DNA of 64,000 nt, from positions 1 through 64,000 of the forward strand of contig NZ_LGDD01000298.1 in NCBI RefSeq assembly GCF_001279695.1. Direction: 5' to 3'. Position 1 is the stretch's first letter; the number at the start of each line of letters is the position of its first letter. Positions 7,018-16,254 of this stretch are shown here, piece by piece. The notes under the pieces are model-generated. The model searched no databases. It saw nothing but the letters and a program-made list of their open reading frames with translations, and was not told the origin of the DNA. Position numbers and translations under genes: made by a program. Source of the DNA: Streptomyces sp. WM6378 (GTDB lineage Bacteria > Actinomycetota > Actinomycetes > Streptomycetales > Streptomycetaceae).

Positions 7018-9840
7018 CTACTCCGAAGCCGTGGCCTTCTTGGCCGCGGTCTTCTTCGCCGGAGCCTTCTTCGCCGCGGTCGTCTTGGACGCCGCGGTCT
7101 TCTTGGCGGCCGCCGTCTTCTTGGCCGGAGCCTTCTTCGCGGCGGTCTTCTTGGCGGGGGCCTTCTTCGCCGTCTTCTTGGCCGGGCCCTTGGCGCGCTT
7201 CTCGGCGAGCAGCTCGAAGCCGCGCTCCGGCGTGATCTCCTCGACGCTGTCGGCGGTCCGCAGCGTCGCGTTGGTCTCGCCGTCGGTGACGTACGGGCCG
7301 AAGCGGCCGTCCTTCACCACGACCGGCTTCTCGCTGACCGGGTCGACGCCGAGCTCCTTGAGCGGCGGCTTGGCGGCGGCGCGGCCACGCTGCTTGGGCT
7401 GGGCGTAGATCGCCAGTGCCTCTTCGAGCGTGATGGAGAAGAGCTGGTCCTCGGTCTCCAGGGAGCGCGAGTCGGTGCCCTTCTTCAGGTACGGCCCGTA
7501 GCGCCCGTTCTGCGCGGTGATCTCGACACCCTCGGCGTCCGCGCCGACCACGCGCGGCAGCGACATGAGCTTGAGGGCGTCGTCCAGCGTGACCGTGTCG
7601 AGGGACATCGATTTGAAGAGCGAGGCGGTCCGCGGCTTGACCGCGTTCTTGCCGGTCTTCGGCGTGCCCTCGGGCAGGATCTCGGTGACGTACGGGCCGT
7701 AACGCCCGTCCTTGGCGACGATCTGGTGGCCACTGACCGGGTCCGCGCCCAGCTCGAAGTCGCCGCTCGGCTTGGCGAGCAGCTCCTCCGCGTACTCGAC
7801 GGTCAGCTCGTCGGGCGCCAGGTCGTCCTGGACGTCCGCGCGCTGGTGGCCCTCGGAGTCCTTCTCACCGCGCTCCACGTACGGGCCGTAGCGACCGACG
7901 CGCAGCACGATGCCCTCGCCGACGGGGAACGAGGAGATCTCGCGGGCGTCGATCGCGCCGAGGTCGGTCACGAGCTCCTTGAGCCCGCCGAGGTGGTCCC
8001 CGTCGCCGTTTCCGGCGGCCGAGGCGGAGCCGCCCGTCGCCGCGTCGCCCTCACCGAAGTAGAAGCGCTTCAGCCACGGCACCGCCTGGGCCTCGCCCCG
8101 CGCGATGCGGTCGAGGTCGTCCTCCATCTTGGCGGTGAAGTCGTAGTCGACGAGCCGGCCGAAGTGCTTCTCCAGGAGGTTGACCACGGCGAAGCTCAGG
8201 AACGACGGAACGAGCGCCGTGCCCTTCTTGAACACGTACCCGCGGTCCAGGATCGTGCCGATGATCGAGGCGTACGTCGAAGGACGCCCGATCTCGCGCT
8301 CTTCCAGCTCCTTGACCAGCGAGGCCTCGGTGTAGCGGGCCGGCGGCTTGGTCGCGTGGCCGTCCACCGAGATCTCCTCGGACGACAGCGCGTCGCCCTC
8401 GGCCACCTGCGGCAGCCGGCGCTCGCGGTCGTCGAGCTCGGCGTTCGGGTCGTCCGCGCCCTCGACGTACGCCTTCATGAAGCCGTGGAAGGTGATCGTC
8501 TTGCCGGACGCGGTGAACTCGGCCTGCCGGCCGTCGCTCGCCCGCCCCGCGATCTTCACGGTCACCGAGTTGCCGACCGCGTCCTTCATCTGGGAGGCGA
8601 CGGTGCGCTTCCAGATCAGCTCGTAGAGCCGGAACTGGTCGCCGGTCAGGCCGGTCTCGGCCGGGGTGCGGAAACGATCACCCGAAGGGCGGATCGCCTC
8701 GTGCGCCTCCTGCGCGTTCTTGACCTTCCCGGCGTACGTACGCGGCTTGTCCGGCAGGTAGTCGGCGCCGTACAGCTGCGTCACCTGGGCCCGGGCGGCC
8801 GCGATGGCCGTGTCGGACAGCGTCGTGGAGTCCGTACGCATATAGGTGATGAAGCCGTTCTCGTACAGCTTCTGGGCGACCTGCATGGTCGCCTTGGCAC
8901 CGAAGCCCAGCTTGCGCGAGGCCTCCTGCTGGAGCGTCGTCGTACGGAACGGGGCGTACGGCGAGCGGCGGTAGGGCTTGGACTCCACCGAGCGCACGGC
9001 GAAGGAGGAGTCGGCAAGCGCTGCGGCCAGGGCCCGCGCGTTCGCCTCGTCCAGGTGTAGGACGTCGCTCTTGAGTTGTCCGTCGGGACCGAAGTCGCGA
9101 CCCTGCGCCACGCGCCGGCCGTCGACCGTGTTGAGCCGTGCCACCAGCGTGGACGGGTCGGAGGCGTCGCCCGCCCGGCCGGTGGAGAACGTCCCGGTCA
9201 GGTCCCAGTACTCAGCAGAACGAAACGCGATGCGCTCGCGTTCCCGCTCCACGACGAGTCGAGTGGCCACCGACTGGACGCGCCCGGCGGACAGCCGCGG
9301 CATGACCTTCTTCCACAGGACCGGCGAGACCTCGTAGCCGTAGAGGCGGTCGAGGATGCGGCGGGTCTCCTGGGCGTCGACCATGCGCTGGTTCAGCTCG
9401 CGCGGGTTGGCGACGGCGTCCCGGATCGCGTCCTTGGTGATCTCGTGGAAGACCATCCGGTGGACCGGGACCTTGGGCTTCAGAACTTCCTGCAGGTGCC
9501 ACGCGATGGCTTCGCCCTCGCGGTCCTCATCGGTGGCGAGGAAGAGTTCGTCGGATTCGGCAAGGAGCTCCTTGAGCTTCCTGACCTGGGCCTTCTTGTC
9601 GGCGTTGACGACGTAGATCGGCTGGAAGTCGTGCTCGACGTCCACTCCGAGACGGCGCACCTCGCCGGTGTACTTCTCGGGCACCTCGGCGGCGCCGTTC
9701 GGCAGGTCGCGGATGTGCCCGACGCTCGCCTCGACGACATAACCGGGGCCGAGGTAGCCCTTGATCGTCTTCGCCTTGGCAGGAGACTCGACGATGACGA
9801 GTCGGCGGCCGCCCTTTGCGGTCTCGCTGGTCGGGGACAA
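7018..9840 (-). CDS. topA: DNA topoisomerase I
   Basis: A 940-aa type IA topoisomerase that relaxes negative supercoils. The TOPRIM domain is N-terminal (VIVESPAKAKTI, then DEDREGEAIAWH), and the catalytic Tyr lies in FITYMRTDST near residue 332. Four C-terminal topoisomerase repeats each contain a GR(Y/F)GPY core, for example DGRFGPYVTDG. There is no zinc-finger tail. Instead the last about 75 residues are AKKTA/APAKK repeats, the processive Lys-rich tail of streptomycete TopA. The TTG start (LSPTSETAKGG) has GGAGAG upstream and matches the family N-terminus; the frame is open 22 codons further. It is probably supercoiling-regulated like its orthologues. Confidence 0.95.
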   Translation of the reverse strand: MSPTSETAKGGRRLVIVESPAKAKTIKGYLGPGYVVEASVGHIRDLPNGAAEVPEKYTGEVRRLGVDVEHDFQPIYVVNADKKAQVRKLKELLAESDELFLATDEDREGEAIAWHLQEVLKPKVPVHRMVFHEITKDAIRDAVANPRELNQRMVDAQETRRILDRLYGYEVSPVLWKKVMPRLSAGRVQSVATRLVVERERERIAFRSAEYWDLTGTFSTGRAGDASDPSTLVARLNTVDGRRVAQGRDFGPDGQLKSDVLHLDEANARALAAALADSSFAVRSVESKPYRRSPYAPFRTTTLQQEASRKLGFGAKATMQVAQKLYENGFITYMRTDSTTLSDTAIAAARAQVTQLYGADYLPDKPRTYAGKVKNAQEAHEAIRPSGDRFRTPAETGLTGDQFRLYELIWKRTVASQMKDAVGNSVTVKIAGRASDGRQAEFTASGKTITFHGFMKAYVEGADDPNAELDDRERRLPQVAEGDALSSEEISVDGHATKPPARYTEASLVKELEEREIGRPSTYASIIGTILDRGYVFKKGTALVPSFLSFAVVNLLEKHFGRLVDYDFTAKMEDDLDRIARGEAQAVPWLKRFYFGEGDAATGGSASAAGNGDGDHLGGLKELVTDLGAIDAREISSFPVGEGIVLRVGRYGPYVERGEKDSEGHQRADVQDDLAPDELTVEYAEELLAKPSGDFELGADPVSGHQIVAKDGRYGPYVTEILPEGTPKTGKNAVKPRTASLFKSMSLDTVTLDDALKLMSLPRVVGADAEGVEITAQNGRYGPYLKKGTDSRSLETEDQLFSITLEEALAIYAQPKQRGRAAAKPPLKELGVDPVSEKPVVVKDGRFGPYVTDGETNATLRTADSVEEITPERGFELLAEKRAKGPAKKTAKKAPAKKTAAKKAPAKKTAAAKKTAASKTTAAKKAPAKKTAAKKATASE

Positions 9841-10028
9841 CTTCGCTCTTCTCTCCGGTCGGCACTCGGGTGTCAGTACATGACGCTGCGGAGTGTGACG
9901 GTACAACCCGCCCCCGTGTCAAACAGCAAAAGCCCGCAGCGGCCACTCGAACGGTAACCCGACTTACCGCGATCCTGCCGCCCGGACCGTCCCGAAGCCT
10001 TCCGAAAAGCGTTTCATCCCCTTTCGGA

Positions 10029-10244
10029 CTAGATACGGGCGAAGCACCAGAGGCCGAGGAGCAGGAAGGCGGCGCCGAAGGCGCTCGCGAGCACGGCCGA
10101 GGCGACCGGCGAGACCCCGTGCGCGACCGGCGTGCGGCGGCGCACGCAGGATGCCGTCCACAGCAGCAGAGCGCCCCCGAACAGCACGAACACCGTTCCC
10201 GCGAAGACCGCCGGCCCCGCCTCGGTCCCACCCATTGCGTTCAT
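10029..10244 (-). CDS. Small two-helix membrane protein
   Basis: A 71-aa hydrophobic protein with two predicted membrane helices (VFAGTVFVLFGGALLLW and the stretch ending FLLLGLWCFARI) joined by a basic Arg-rich loop. The ATG start has AGGA eight bases upstream; a GTG seven codons earlier is possible. It is on the same strand as topA but upstream of the topA promoter region. I do not recognise a function. Its position matches a small membrane protein next to topA in other Streptomyces. Confidence 0.6.
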   Translation of the reverse strand: MNAMGGTEAGPAVFAGTVFVLFGGALLLWTASCVRRRTPVAHGVSPVASAVLASAFGAAFLLLGLWCFARI

Positions 10245-10437
10245 GGGCGCGATCCTGGTCACCACGCGGCACCCCCGGGCAGAGCCGGGGCCGCATTCCG
10301 GAGAACGCCGGGTGAACGGTCACCCGATCATGCACATTTCAGCCAGATCCCCCTCTCCTGAGAACCCGTCGAGGCGTCGCACGTCACAGGGGCGTCGAGC
10401 GTCACATCGCATCGAACGCGGCCCGCCGCCCGCCGCC

Positions 10438-11051
10438 TCACTCGAAGACGGTCGGCAGCCCCGCCGTGAGCAGGGCATATCCCACGGCGACAGCCCATTC
10501 CGCACCGCCCCGGGCCCAGGCGATGACCCCTCCGTCCGCCAGGCGTCGGGCCGCGTCCGCCGCGCGCGTCAGCGGCAGTCCGTCACCCGTCGTACGCAGC
10601 CACCCCGGCAGCGCCTGCTGGAGCACGCTCGCTCCGGTGAGCAGTGGGGCGGAACCGCCCCCTCCTCGCGCCCGCGCGGCCCGGCCAGGGCGGGCTCCCC
10701 TTGGCGCGCGGCACCGGCCCGGCGAGCAGCGCGTCGATGCCCCCGGCCGTGAACATCCGGGCCCTGACCAGGACTTCGTCCTTGATGAGCCGTCGCGGCG
10801 CCGGCCACTCATCGGCCAACGCGCCGTCCCGATACGCCTGGTGGCGTGCGCGAGCACCGCACGCGCACCTGCGGATCCTTTCGGCAGGGACAGACCGATA
10901 GGAACGGACCAGCGCATCGTCGCCCACGCCGGGGTGATGCTCGGCGATCTGCCGGCGTACCGCCTCCGGAAGCGGCTCCCGCAGCGCGGGCCACCTTCTT
11001 TAGCGGCGTCGTCCCGATCGGGCGGGGCAGGACTAAGTCCCGGAAGTTCAA
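10438..11051 (-). pseudogene. Frameshifted remnant of a conserved hypothetical gene
   Basis: Three consecutive pieces in different minus frames read like one protein. The first is NFRDLVLPRPIGTTPL (from 11051, TTG). The second runs from PALREPLPEAVRRQI through RARMFTAGGIDALLAGP (about 10990-10700). The third is a hydrophobic C-terminus, ASVLQQALPGW to AGLPTVFE, ending at 10438. Joining them needs one shift near 10995 and another near 10690. The middle part holds an RRCACG segment. The family is not recognised. Either the gene is decaying or the assembly has two indels in GC-rich sequence. Confidence 0.5.
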
Positions 11052-11186
11052 AGGCTGTCGGCGATCCGGGGCTACCGGCTACCGCACCCGCCACAGCGGG
11101 CCGGCGACTATTCGCGTCGCCCCCGGCGCCGCCCCGTCCAGCTCGGTCCCGATCACTCGGCCCCCTCCCGCCCCTCCCTCATCGGG

Positions 11187-12686
11187 TTACTCCCCCACCG
11201 GCTCCAGGAAACCCTGCTCGACCAGGAGCCGGATGGCGTCCGGCGTACGGTCCCGCAGCCGGACCGGGTCCTCGTCGATCAGCTGGGCGATCGCGTCCAG
11301 GATCCGGCCCGCCGGCAGCTGCCCGTCGCAGACGCCCGCGAACCCGGCGCCCACCGTGTCCACCTTGGTGGCCCGGCGCATGCCGCGGTTCTGCCGCAGC
11401 ACCACGTGCTCCGGGTCCTCGGCGCCCGGCAGCCCCACCTGCTCCTGCACCACCTCGTCGGCGAGGCGGAACCGGTCGGCGAGCAGCGCCGCGTCGTCGT
11501 GCCGGCGCAGATAGTCCTGCCGCTCGAAGTGCGCGTGCACCGCATCGCCGAGCGGCTGCTCGACCGGGTGCGGCCACTCCTCGGCCACGATGGACGGCTG
11601 CTCGCTGTCCGTGCGGCGCAGGGTGATCCAGCCGAAGCCGACGGCCCTGGTCTTGCGCGCCTCGAACTCGTCCAGCCACGCCTCGTAGCGCTCCGCGTAC
11701 CGGGCCGGGTCGGTGTGGTGGTCCCCGGCGTCGCGCAGCCACAGCTCGGCGTACTGGGTGATGTCCTGGACCTCGCGCTGCACGATCCAGGCGTCGCAGC
11801 CGCGGGGGACCCAGGAGCGGAGCCGGTCCTGCCACTCCTCGCCCTCGACGTGCTGCCAGTTGGCCAGGAACTGGGCGTACCCGCCGGGGTTGAGTCGCTC
11901 CCCCGCCTGCTGAACGAGCGTGCGGCACAGATCGTCCCCGCCCATCCCGCCGTCCCGGTAGGTCAGCCGGGCACCGGGCGAGATCACGAACGGCGGGTTG
12001 GACACGATCAGGTCGTACGTCTCCTCGCCCACCGGCTCGTACAGCGAGCCCGTCCGCAGCTCGGCTTCCGGCGCCCCGGACAGCGCGAGGGTGAGCCGGG
12101 TGAAGTCGAGCGCGCGCGGGTTCAGGTCGGTGGCGGTGACGCGGGTGGCGTGCTGCGCGGCGTGCAGCGCCTGGATTCCGGAGCCGGTGCCGAGGTCGAG
12201 GGCCGAGCCCACGGGCAGCCGGACCGTGATGCCGGCCAGCGTCGTGGAGGCGCCGCCGACGCCGAGCACCATGGCCTCGTCACGCCCGCTCGCCCCGCCC
12301 GCGCCGCCGACCGCGCAGCCCAGGTCGGAGACGATGAACCAGTCCTGGCCCTCGGGCCCGCCATAGGGCCGCACGTCCACCGTGGCCCGCACCTCGTCGC
12401 CCTCGCGGACCGCCCAGCCGTCCGCGAGGGCCTCCTCCAGCGGCAGGGCCGCGCGGGCGCTCTCGTACGGAACGGGCTGCTGGAGCAGGAAGAGCCGCAC
12501 CAGCGTGTCGAGTGGCGCCCGCCCGCGGGTGGCGCGCAGGGCGGGGACGGTCTCGCTGCGAGCCAGCGCGGCGTACGCGGGAGCGCCGAGCAGGTCGAGC
12601 AGGCCGTCGGCGGTGAAGGCGGCGGCGAGCAGGGCGTCACGCAGGCGGGCTGCGTGATCGGGCGCGGGAAGACTGGTCGTACTCAC
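11187..12686 (-). CDS. Class I SAM-dependent methyltransferase (HemK/PrmC-like fold)
   Basis: A 499-aa two-part protein. A wing-like N-terminal domain of about 150 residues precedes a Rossmann methyltransferase domain with the SAM loop ALDLGTGSG at about 162-170. The NPPF motif (SNPPFVISPG) is near 230; it usually marks methylation of an amide or ring nitrogen, as in PrmC or RsmC. A further C-terminal domain of about 170 residues follows. The GTG start (VSTTSLPAPDH) is preferred to a longer frame that runs into the upstream terminator. The substrate cannot be told from sequence; rRNA or a protein glutamine are both possible. Confidence 0.8.
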   Translation of the reverse strand: MSTTSLPAPDHAARLRDALLAAAFTADGLLDLLGAPAYAALARSETVPALRATRGRAPLDTLVRLFLLQQPVPYESARAALPLEEALADGWAVREGDEVRATVDVRPYGGPEGQDWFIVSDLGCAVGGAGGASGRDEAMVLGVGGASTTLAGITVRLPVGSALDLGTGSGIQALHAAQHATRVTATDLNPRALDFTRLTLALSGAPEAELRTGSLYEPVGEETYDLIVSNPPFVISPGARLTYRDGGMGGDDLCRTLVQQAGERLNPGGYAQFLANWQHVEGEEWQDRLRSWVPRGCDAWIVQREVQDITQYAELWLRDAGDHHTDPARYAERYEAWLDEFEARKTRAVGFGWITLRRTDSEQPSIVAEEWPHPVEQPLGDAVHAHFERQDYLRRHDDAALLADRFRLADEVVQEQVGLPGAEDPEHVVLRQNRGMRRATKVDTVGAGFAGVCDGQLPAGRILDAIAQLIDEDPVRLRDRTPDAIRLLVEQGFLEPVGE

Positions 12687-12731
12687 CCGGCCATTGTGGC
12701 CGCTGCCACTGACAATCACCCCATCACGGCC

Positions 12732-12763
12732 GTGGCCCGGCCCCCGTTGGGGGTCCGGGCCAC
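12732..12763 (-). terminator. Terminator after the small lipoprotein gene
   Basis: GTGGCCCGG-CCCCC pairs with GGGGG-CCGGGCCAC almost perfectly. It begins 20 bp past the lipoprotein stop and separates it from the methyltransferase. Confidence 0.75.
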
Positions 12764-12782
12764 GATCGAGGGCACATGCGGG

Positions 12783-13430
12783 TTACGACTTCGGGGTGCC
12801 CGAGGCCGAGCCGGAAGGCGATGCGGAGCCCGAGGGCGACGCGGCCGGTGCGCCCGCGCCCGACGCCGAGGGCGCGGGGGAGGACGGCGTCTGCTTCTGG
12901 CAGCCGGGCTGCTTCTGCATGGCCTTGCCGATGTCGCCGGACTCCAGCTTCTTCAGGGAGGCGTCACCCGTCGAGCTGATCTTGCCGAGCTCGGTCGCGA
13001 TGTCCTCCAGGCCCTTGGCGAACGCCGCCTGGTCGCCGGCGTTGAGCGCGTCGACCTTCTTCTTGAGGTTCGCGTACGACACGGAGGAGGCGTTCAATTC
13101 CTTGACGGCCTCCTGCTGGGTGGTGGCGCCGTCCTTGACCGGCGGAGCTCCGGCCTTGTCGACGGCCGCGCCCAGCGCCTTGTAGGCGTCCGAGATCTGC
13201 TGGAAGGCGGCCGAGTCGGTCTTCTGCACGTCGGCCGGCTTGCTGTCGTCACGCGTCTGCGCCTGGATGGCGGCGTTCGCGTCGGTGATCTTCTTGAACT
13301 GGGGCTGGGCCGTGTTGCAGAAGGTCTTCGCCCAGTCGTCGACCTTCTTGTTGGAGTCGTCGCTGCAGCCCGACAACGTCAGCATCAGTACCGCACCGCC
13401 GGACAGTGCGGCCGCAAGCTTCTTGTTCAC
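12783..13430 (-). CDS. Small secreted lipoprotein, function unknown
   Basis: A 215-aa protein starting at a GTG that has a clear GGAAGGGA Shine-Dalgarno eight bases upstream. The signal peptide VNKKLAAALSGGAVLML ends in the lipobox TLSGC, lipidated at Cys22. The mature part is mostly helical and charged, with conserved-looking DWAKTFC and aspartate-rich segments, and one Cys pair is possible. The last 40 residues are a Ser/Ala/Gly/Pro linker-like tail. I do not recognise the family. It is a single-gene unit with terminators on both sides, between the pyrophosphatase and the methyltransferase. Confidence 0.8.
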   Translation of the reverse strand: MNKKLAAALSGGAVLMLTLSGCSDDSNKKVDDWAKTFCNTAQPQFKKITDANAAIQAQTRDDSKPADVQKTDSAAFQQISDAYKALGAAVDKAGAPPVKDGATTQQEAVKELNASSVSYANLKKKVDALNAGDQAAFAKGLEDIATELGKISSTGDASLKKLESGDIGKAMQKQPGCQKQTPSSPAPSASGAGAPAASPSGSASPSGSASGTPKS

Positions 13431-13542
13431 CGGTTTGGTCCCTTCCAAGGCTCTCGGCCCCGGAACATACACGCCAAGTGGGCGACAAACGCTTGCCGTC
13501 CGTGCAGTCTGCCCCCTATTGAAGCCATTTGCACCAAGCAGA

Positions 13543-13580
13543 ACGGGCAGACGGTGTGTCAAACCCCACCGTCCGCCCGT
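13543..13580 (-). terminator. Terminator after hppA
   Basis: ACGGGCAGACGGTG pairs with CCACCGTCCGCCCGT with minor mismatches and a short loop, about 20 bp past the hppA stop. Confidence 0.65.
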
Positions 13581-13598
13581 CCCTTGCTGCACGTACGG

Positions 13599-15992
13599 CT
13601 ACGAAACCACCGCCGGGTCCGCCGACTTCGCGACCCGCTCGTTGTTGCCGTCGTCACCCACGGCCACGCCGCGCCGCTTCGAGACGTACACCGCGCCGAC
13701 GATGACGATGATGGCGAGCGCCGCCACGATCCCTCGTACGGCCGGGTTCGCATCGCCTCCGTAGGAGAACTTCACGATGGCCGGCGCGATCAGGAGTGCC
13801 ACCAGGTTCATCACCTTGAGCAGCGGGTTGATCGCGGGGCCCGCGGTGTCCTTGAAGGGGTCGCCGACGGTGTCGCCGATGACGGTGGCGGCGTGGGCCT
13901 CGCTGCCCTTGCCGCCGAAGTGGCCGTCCTCGACCAGCTTCTTGGCGTTGTCCCAGGCGCCGCCCGAGTTGGCGAGGAAGACCGCCATCAGCGTGCCGGT
14001 GCCGATCGCGCCCGCGAGGTAGGAGCCGAGGGCTCCGACACCGAGGGTGAAGCCGACCGCGATGGGCGCGAGCACCGCGAGCAGGCCGGGGGTTGCCAGC
14101 TCGCGGAGCGCGTCCTTCGTGCAGATGTCGACGACTCGCCCGTACTCCGGCTGCTCGGTGTAGTCCATGATCCCCGGGTGCTCGCGGAACTGCCGCCGCA
14201 CCTCGAAGACCACCGAACCGGCCGACCGGGACACGGCGTTGATCGCGAGCCCCGAGAAGAGGAAGACGACCGCCGCGCCCAGCATCAGCCCGACCAGGTT
14301 GTTGGGCTGTGAGATGTCCATGCTCAAGGTGAGCTCGGTCGCCTTGGCGTGGACGTCGTTGACGGCCGTCCCGATGGCGTCCTTGAAGGAGCCGTAGAGC
14401 GCCGCTGCCGCGAGTACGGCGGTGGCGATCGCGATGCCCTTGGTGATGGCCTTGGTGGTGTTGCCCACGGCGTCCAGGTCGGTGAGCACCTGGGCGCCCG
14501 CTCCCTGGACGTCGCCGGACATCTCCGCGATGCCCTGGGCGTTGTCGGAGACCGGGCCGAACGTGTCCATGGCGACGATCACGCCGACCGTGGTGAGCAG
14601 ACCGGTGCCGGCCAGCGCCACCGCGAACAGCGCGAGCATGACCGAGGTGCCGCCGAGCAGGAAGGCCCCGTACACGCCGAGACCGATCAACAGGGCGGTG
14701 TAGACGGCCGATTCGAGCCCGATGGAGATACCGGCCAGGACGACCGTGGCGGGCCCGGTGAGCGATGACTTGCCGATGTCCCGGACGGGACGCCGGGTCG
14801 TCTCGGTGAAGTACCCCGTCAGCTGCTGGATCAGCGCGGCGAGCACGATGCCGATGGCGACGGCGACGAGCGCGAGGATCCGCGGGTCGCCGTTGTGGGT
14901 CTTGATCACGTCGTCCGTGACGCCGTTCAACTTGGCGTACGAGGACGGCAGGTAGACGTAGACCGCGACGGCCACCAGGGCCAGCGAGATCACCGCGGAG
15001 ATGAAGAAACCGCGGTTGATGGCCGACATTCCGCTGCGGTCGGCGCGCCGCGGGGCGACCGCGAAGATGCCGATCATCGCGGTGACCACGCCGATCGCCG
15101 GGACGATCAGCGGGAAGGCGAGGCCCGAGTCGCCGAACGCCGCCTTGCCGAGGATCAGCGCCGCGACCAGGGTCACGGCGTACGACTCGAACAGGTCGGC
15201 CGCCATGCCGGCGCAGTCGCCGACGTTGTCGCCCACGTTGTCCGCGATGGTGGCGGCGTTGCGCGGGTCGTCCTCGGGGATGCCCTGTTCGACCTTGCCG
15301 ACCAGGTCGGCGCCGACGTCGGCCGCCTTGGTGAAGATGCCGCCGCCGACACGCATGAACATCGCGATCAGGGCCGCACCGAGGCCGAAGCCCTCCAGGA
15401 CCTTGGGCGCGTCGGCCGCGTACACGAGCACGACGACCGAGGCGCCGAGCAGGCCGAGGCCCACCGTGAACATGCCGACGACGCCGCCGGTACGAAAAGC
15501 GATCTTCATGGCCTTGTGGGAGACCGTGGTGAGATCTTTTTCGGGTTCGCCTTCCGCGGGAGTCGCCTCTCGGGCGGCTGCCGCGACGCGCACATTCGCG
15601 CGCACGGCGAGACGCATCCCGATGTATCCCGTCGTCGCCGAGAAGACGGCGCCGATCAGGAAGAACACGGAACGGCCTACGCGCTGCGACCAGTTGTCGG
15701 ACGGCAGCAGGAACAGCAGGAAGAACACCACGACGGCGAAGACGCCGAGGGTGCGCAACTGCCGGGTCAGATAGGCATTTGCGCCTTCCTGAACGGCGGC
15801 CGCGATCTTCTTCATCGAATCGGTGCCCTCGCCGGCCGCGAGGACCTGGCGCACCAGCAATTGCGCCACGATCAGGGCCGCCAGCGCGACAGCCGCGATG
15901 ACGATCACGATCAGCCGGTTGCCGTCGGTCAGGACCGCGGCAGCTAGGGATGTGGGGTGGTCGAGTTCCGTTGGGTTGAAGAGCCCCGCCAT
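13599..15992 (-). CDS. hppA: Membrane-bound proton-translocating pyrophosphatase, K+-independent type
   Basis: A 797-aa polytopic enzyme (about 16 helices) that couples hydrolysis of pyrophosphate to H+ export. The Asp-rich catalytic segments are present: GADLVGKVEQGIPEDDPRN, DNVGDNVGDCAGMAADLFE, and near the C-terminus DTVGDPFKDTAGPAINP. The motif GNTTKAITKG carries Lys and Thr at the two positions that distinguish K+-independent from K+-dependent enzymes (GNTTAAIGKG). The start MAGLFNPTELD has a perfect AAGGAGGA seven bases upstream. It is monocistronic, next to bldG as in other Streptomyces. Confidence 0.96.
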   Translation of the reverse strand: MAGLFNPTELDHPTSLAAAVLTDGNRLIVIVIAAVALAALIVAQLLVRQVLAAGEGTDSMKKIAAAVQEGANAYLTRQLRTLGVFAVVVFFLLFLLPSDNWSQRVGRSVFFLIGAVFSATTGYIGMRLAVRANVRVAAAAREATPAEGEPEKDLTTVSHKAMKIAFRTGGVVGMFTVGLGLLGASVVVLVYAADAPKVLEGFGLGAALIAMFMRVGGGIFTKAADVGADLVGKVEQGIPEDDPRNAATIADNVGDNVGDCAGMAADLFESYAVTLVAALILGKAAFGDSGLAFPLIVPAIGVVTAMIGIFAVAPRRADRSGMSAINRGFFISAVISLALVAVAVYVYLPSSYAKLNGVTDDVIKTHNGDPRILALVAVAIGIVLAALIQQLTGYFTETTRRPVRDIGKSSLTGPATVVLAGISIGLESAVYTALLIGLGVYGAFLLGGTSVMLALFAVALAGTGLLTTVGVIVAMDTFGPVSDNAQGIAEMSGDVQGAGAQVLTDLDAVGNTTKAITKGIAIATAVLAAAALYGSFKDAIGTAVNDVHAKATELTLSMDISQPNNLVGLMLGAAVVFLFSGLAINAVSRSAGSVVFEVRRQFREHPGIMDYTEQPEYGRVVDICTKDALRELATPGLLAVLAPIAVGFTLGVGALGSYLAGAIGTGTLMAVFLANSGGAWDNAKKLVEDGHFGGKGSEAHAATVIGDTVGDPFKDTAGPAINPLLKVMNLVALLIAPAIVKFSYGGDANPAVRGIVAALAIIVIVGAVYVSKRRGVAVGDDGNNERVAKSADPAVVS

Positions 15993-16204
15993 TCGTCCTC
16001 CTTGACGCTCAGAGCTCAAGATGTGGACGGATTGTAGGTAGCGGAACACGATCAAAACAGGGCGCCGCAAATGGAATTGACCTTCATCGGCTCATCAGAG
16101 AGAGATCCGGTCACGAGAAAGCCCCCGAAAGCGGTAATGGGGCAAACGCATTGACGCTTGATCGGCGATCTAGGTACGGGACCCCGAAATCTGGCTCAAG
16201 AAAT
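15993..16204. other. Intergenic region upstream of hppA
   Basis: About 210 bp without a gene. It must contain the hppA promoter on the minus strand. It is less GC-rich than its surroundings (around 16040-16110). I could not assign -35/-10 boxes. Confidence 0.4.
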
Positions 16205-16230
16205 GAAAAAGGCCCTGCTCAGCAGGGCCC
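16205..16230 (-). terminator. Terminator of the bldG-anti-sigma operon
   Basis: A minus-strand stem GGCCCTGCT/AGCAGGGCC with a minimal loop is followed by TTTTTC, 25 bp after the anti-sigma stop. Confidence 0.88.
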
Positions 16231-16254
16231 GTCCCAATATCGAAAAGAAGTGGA

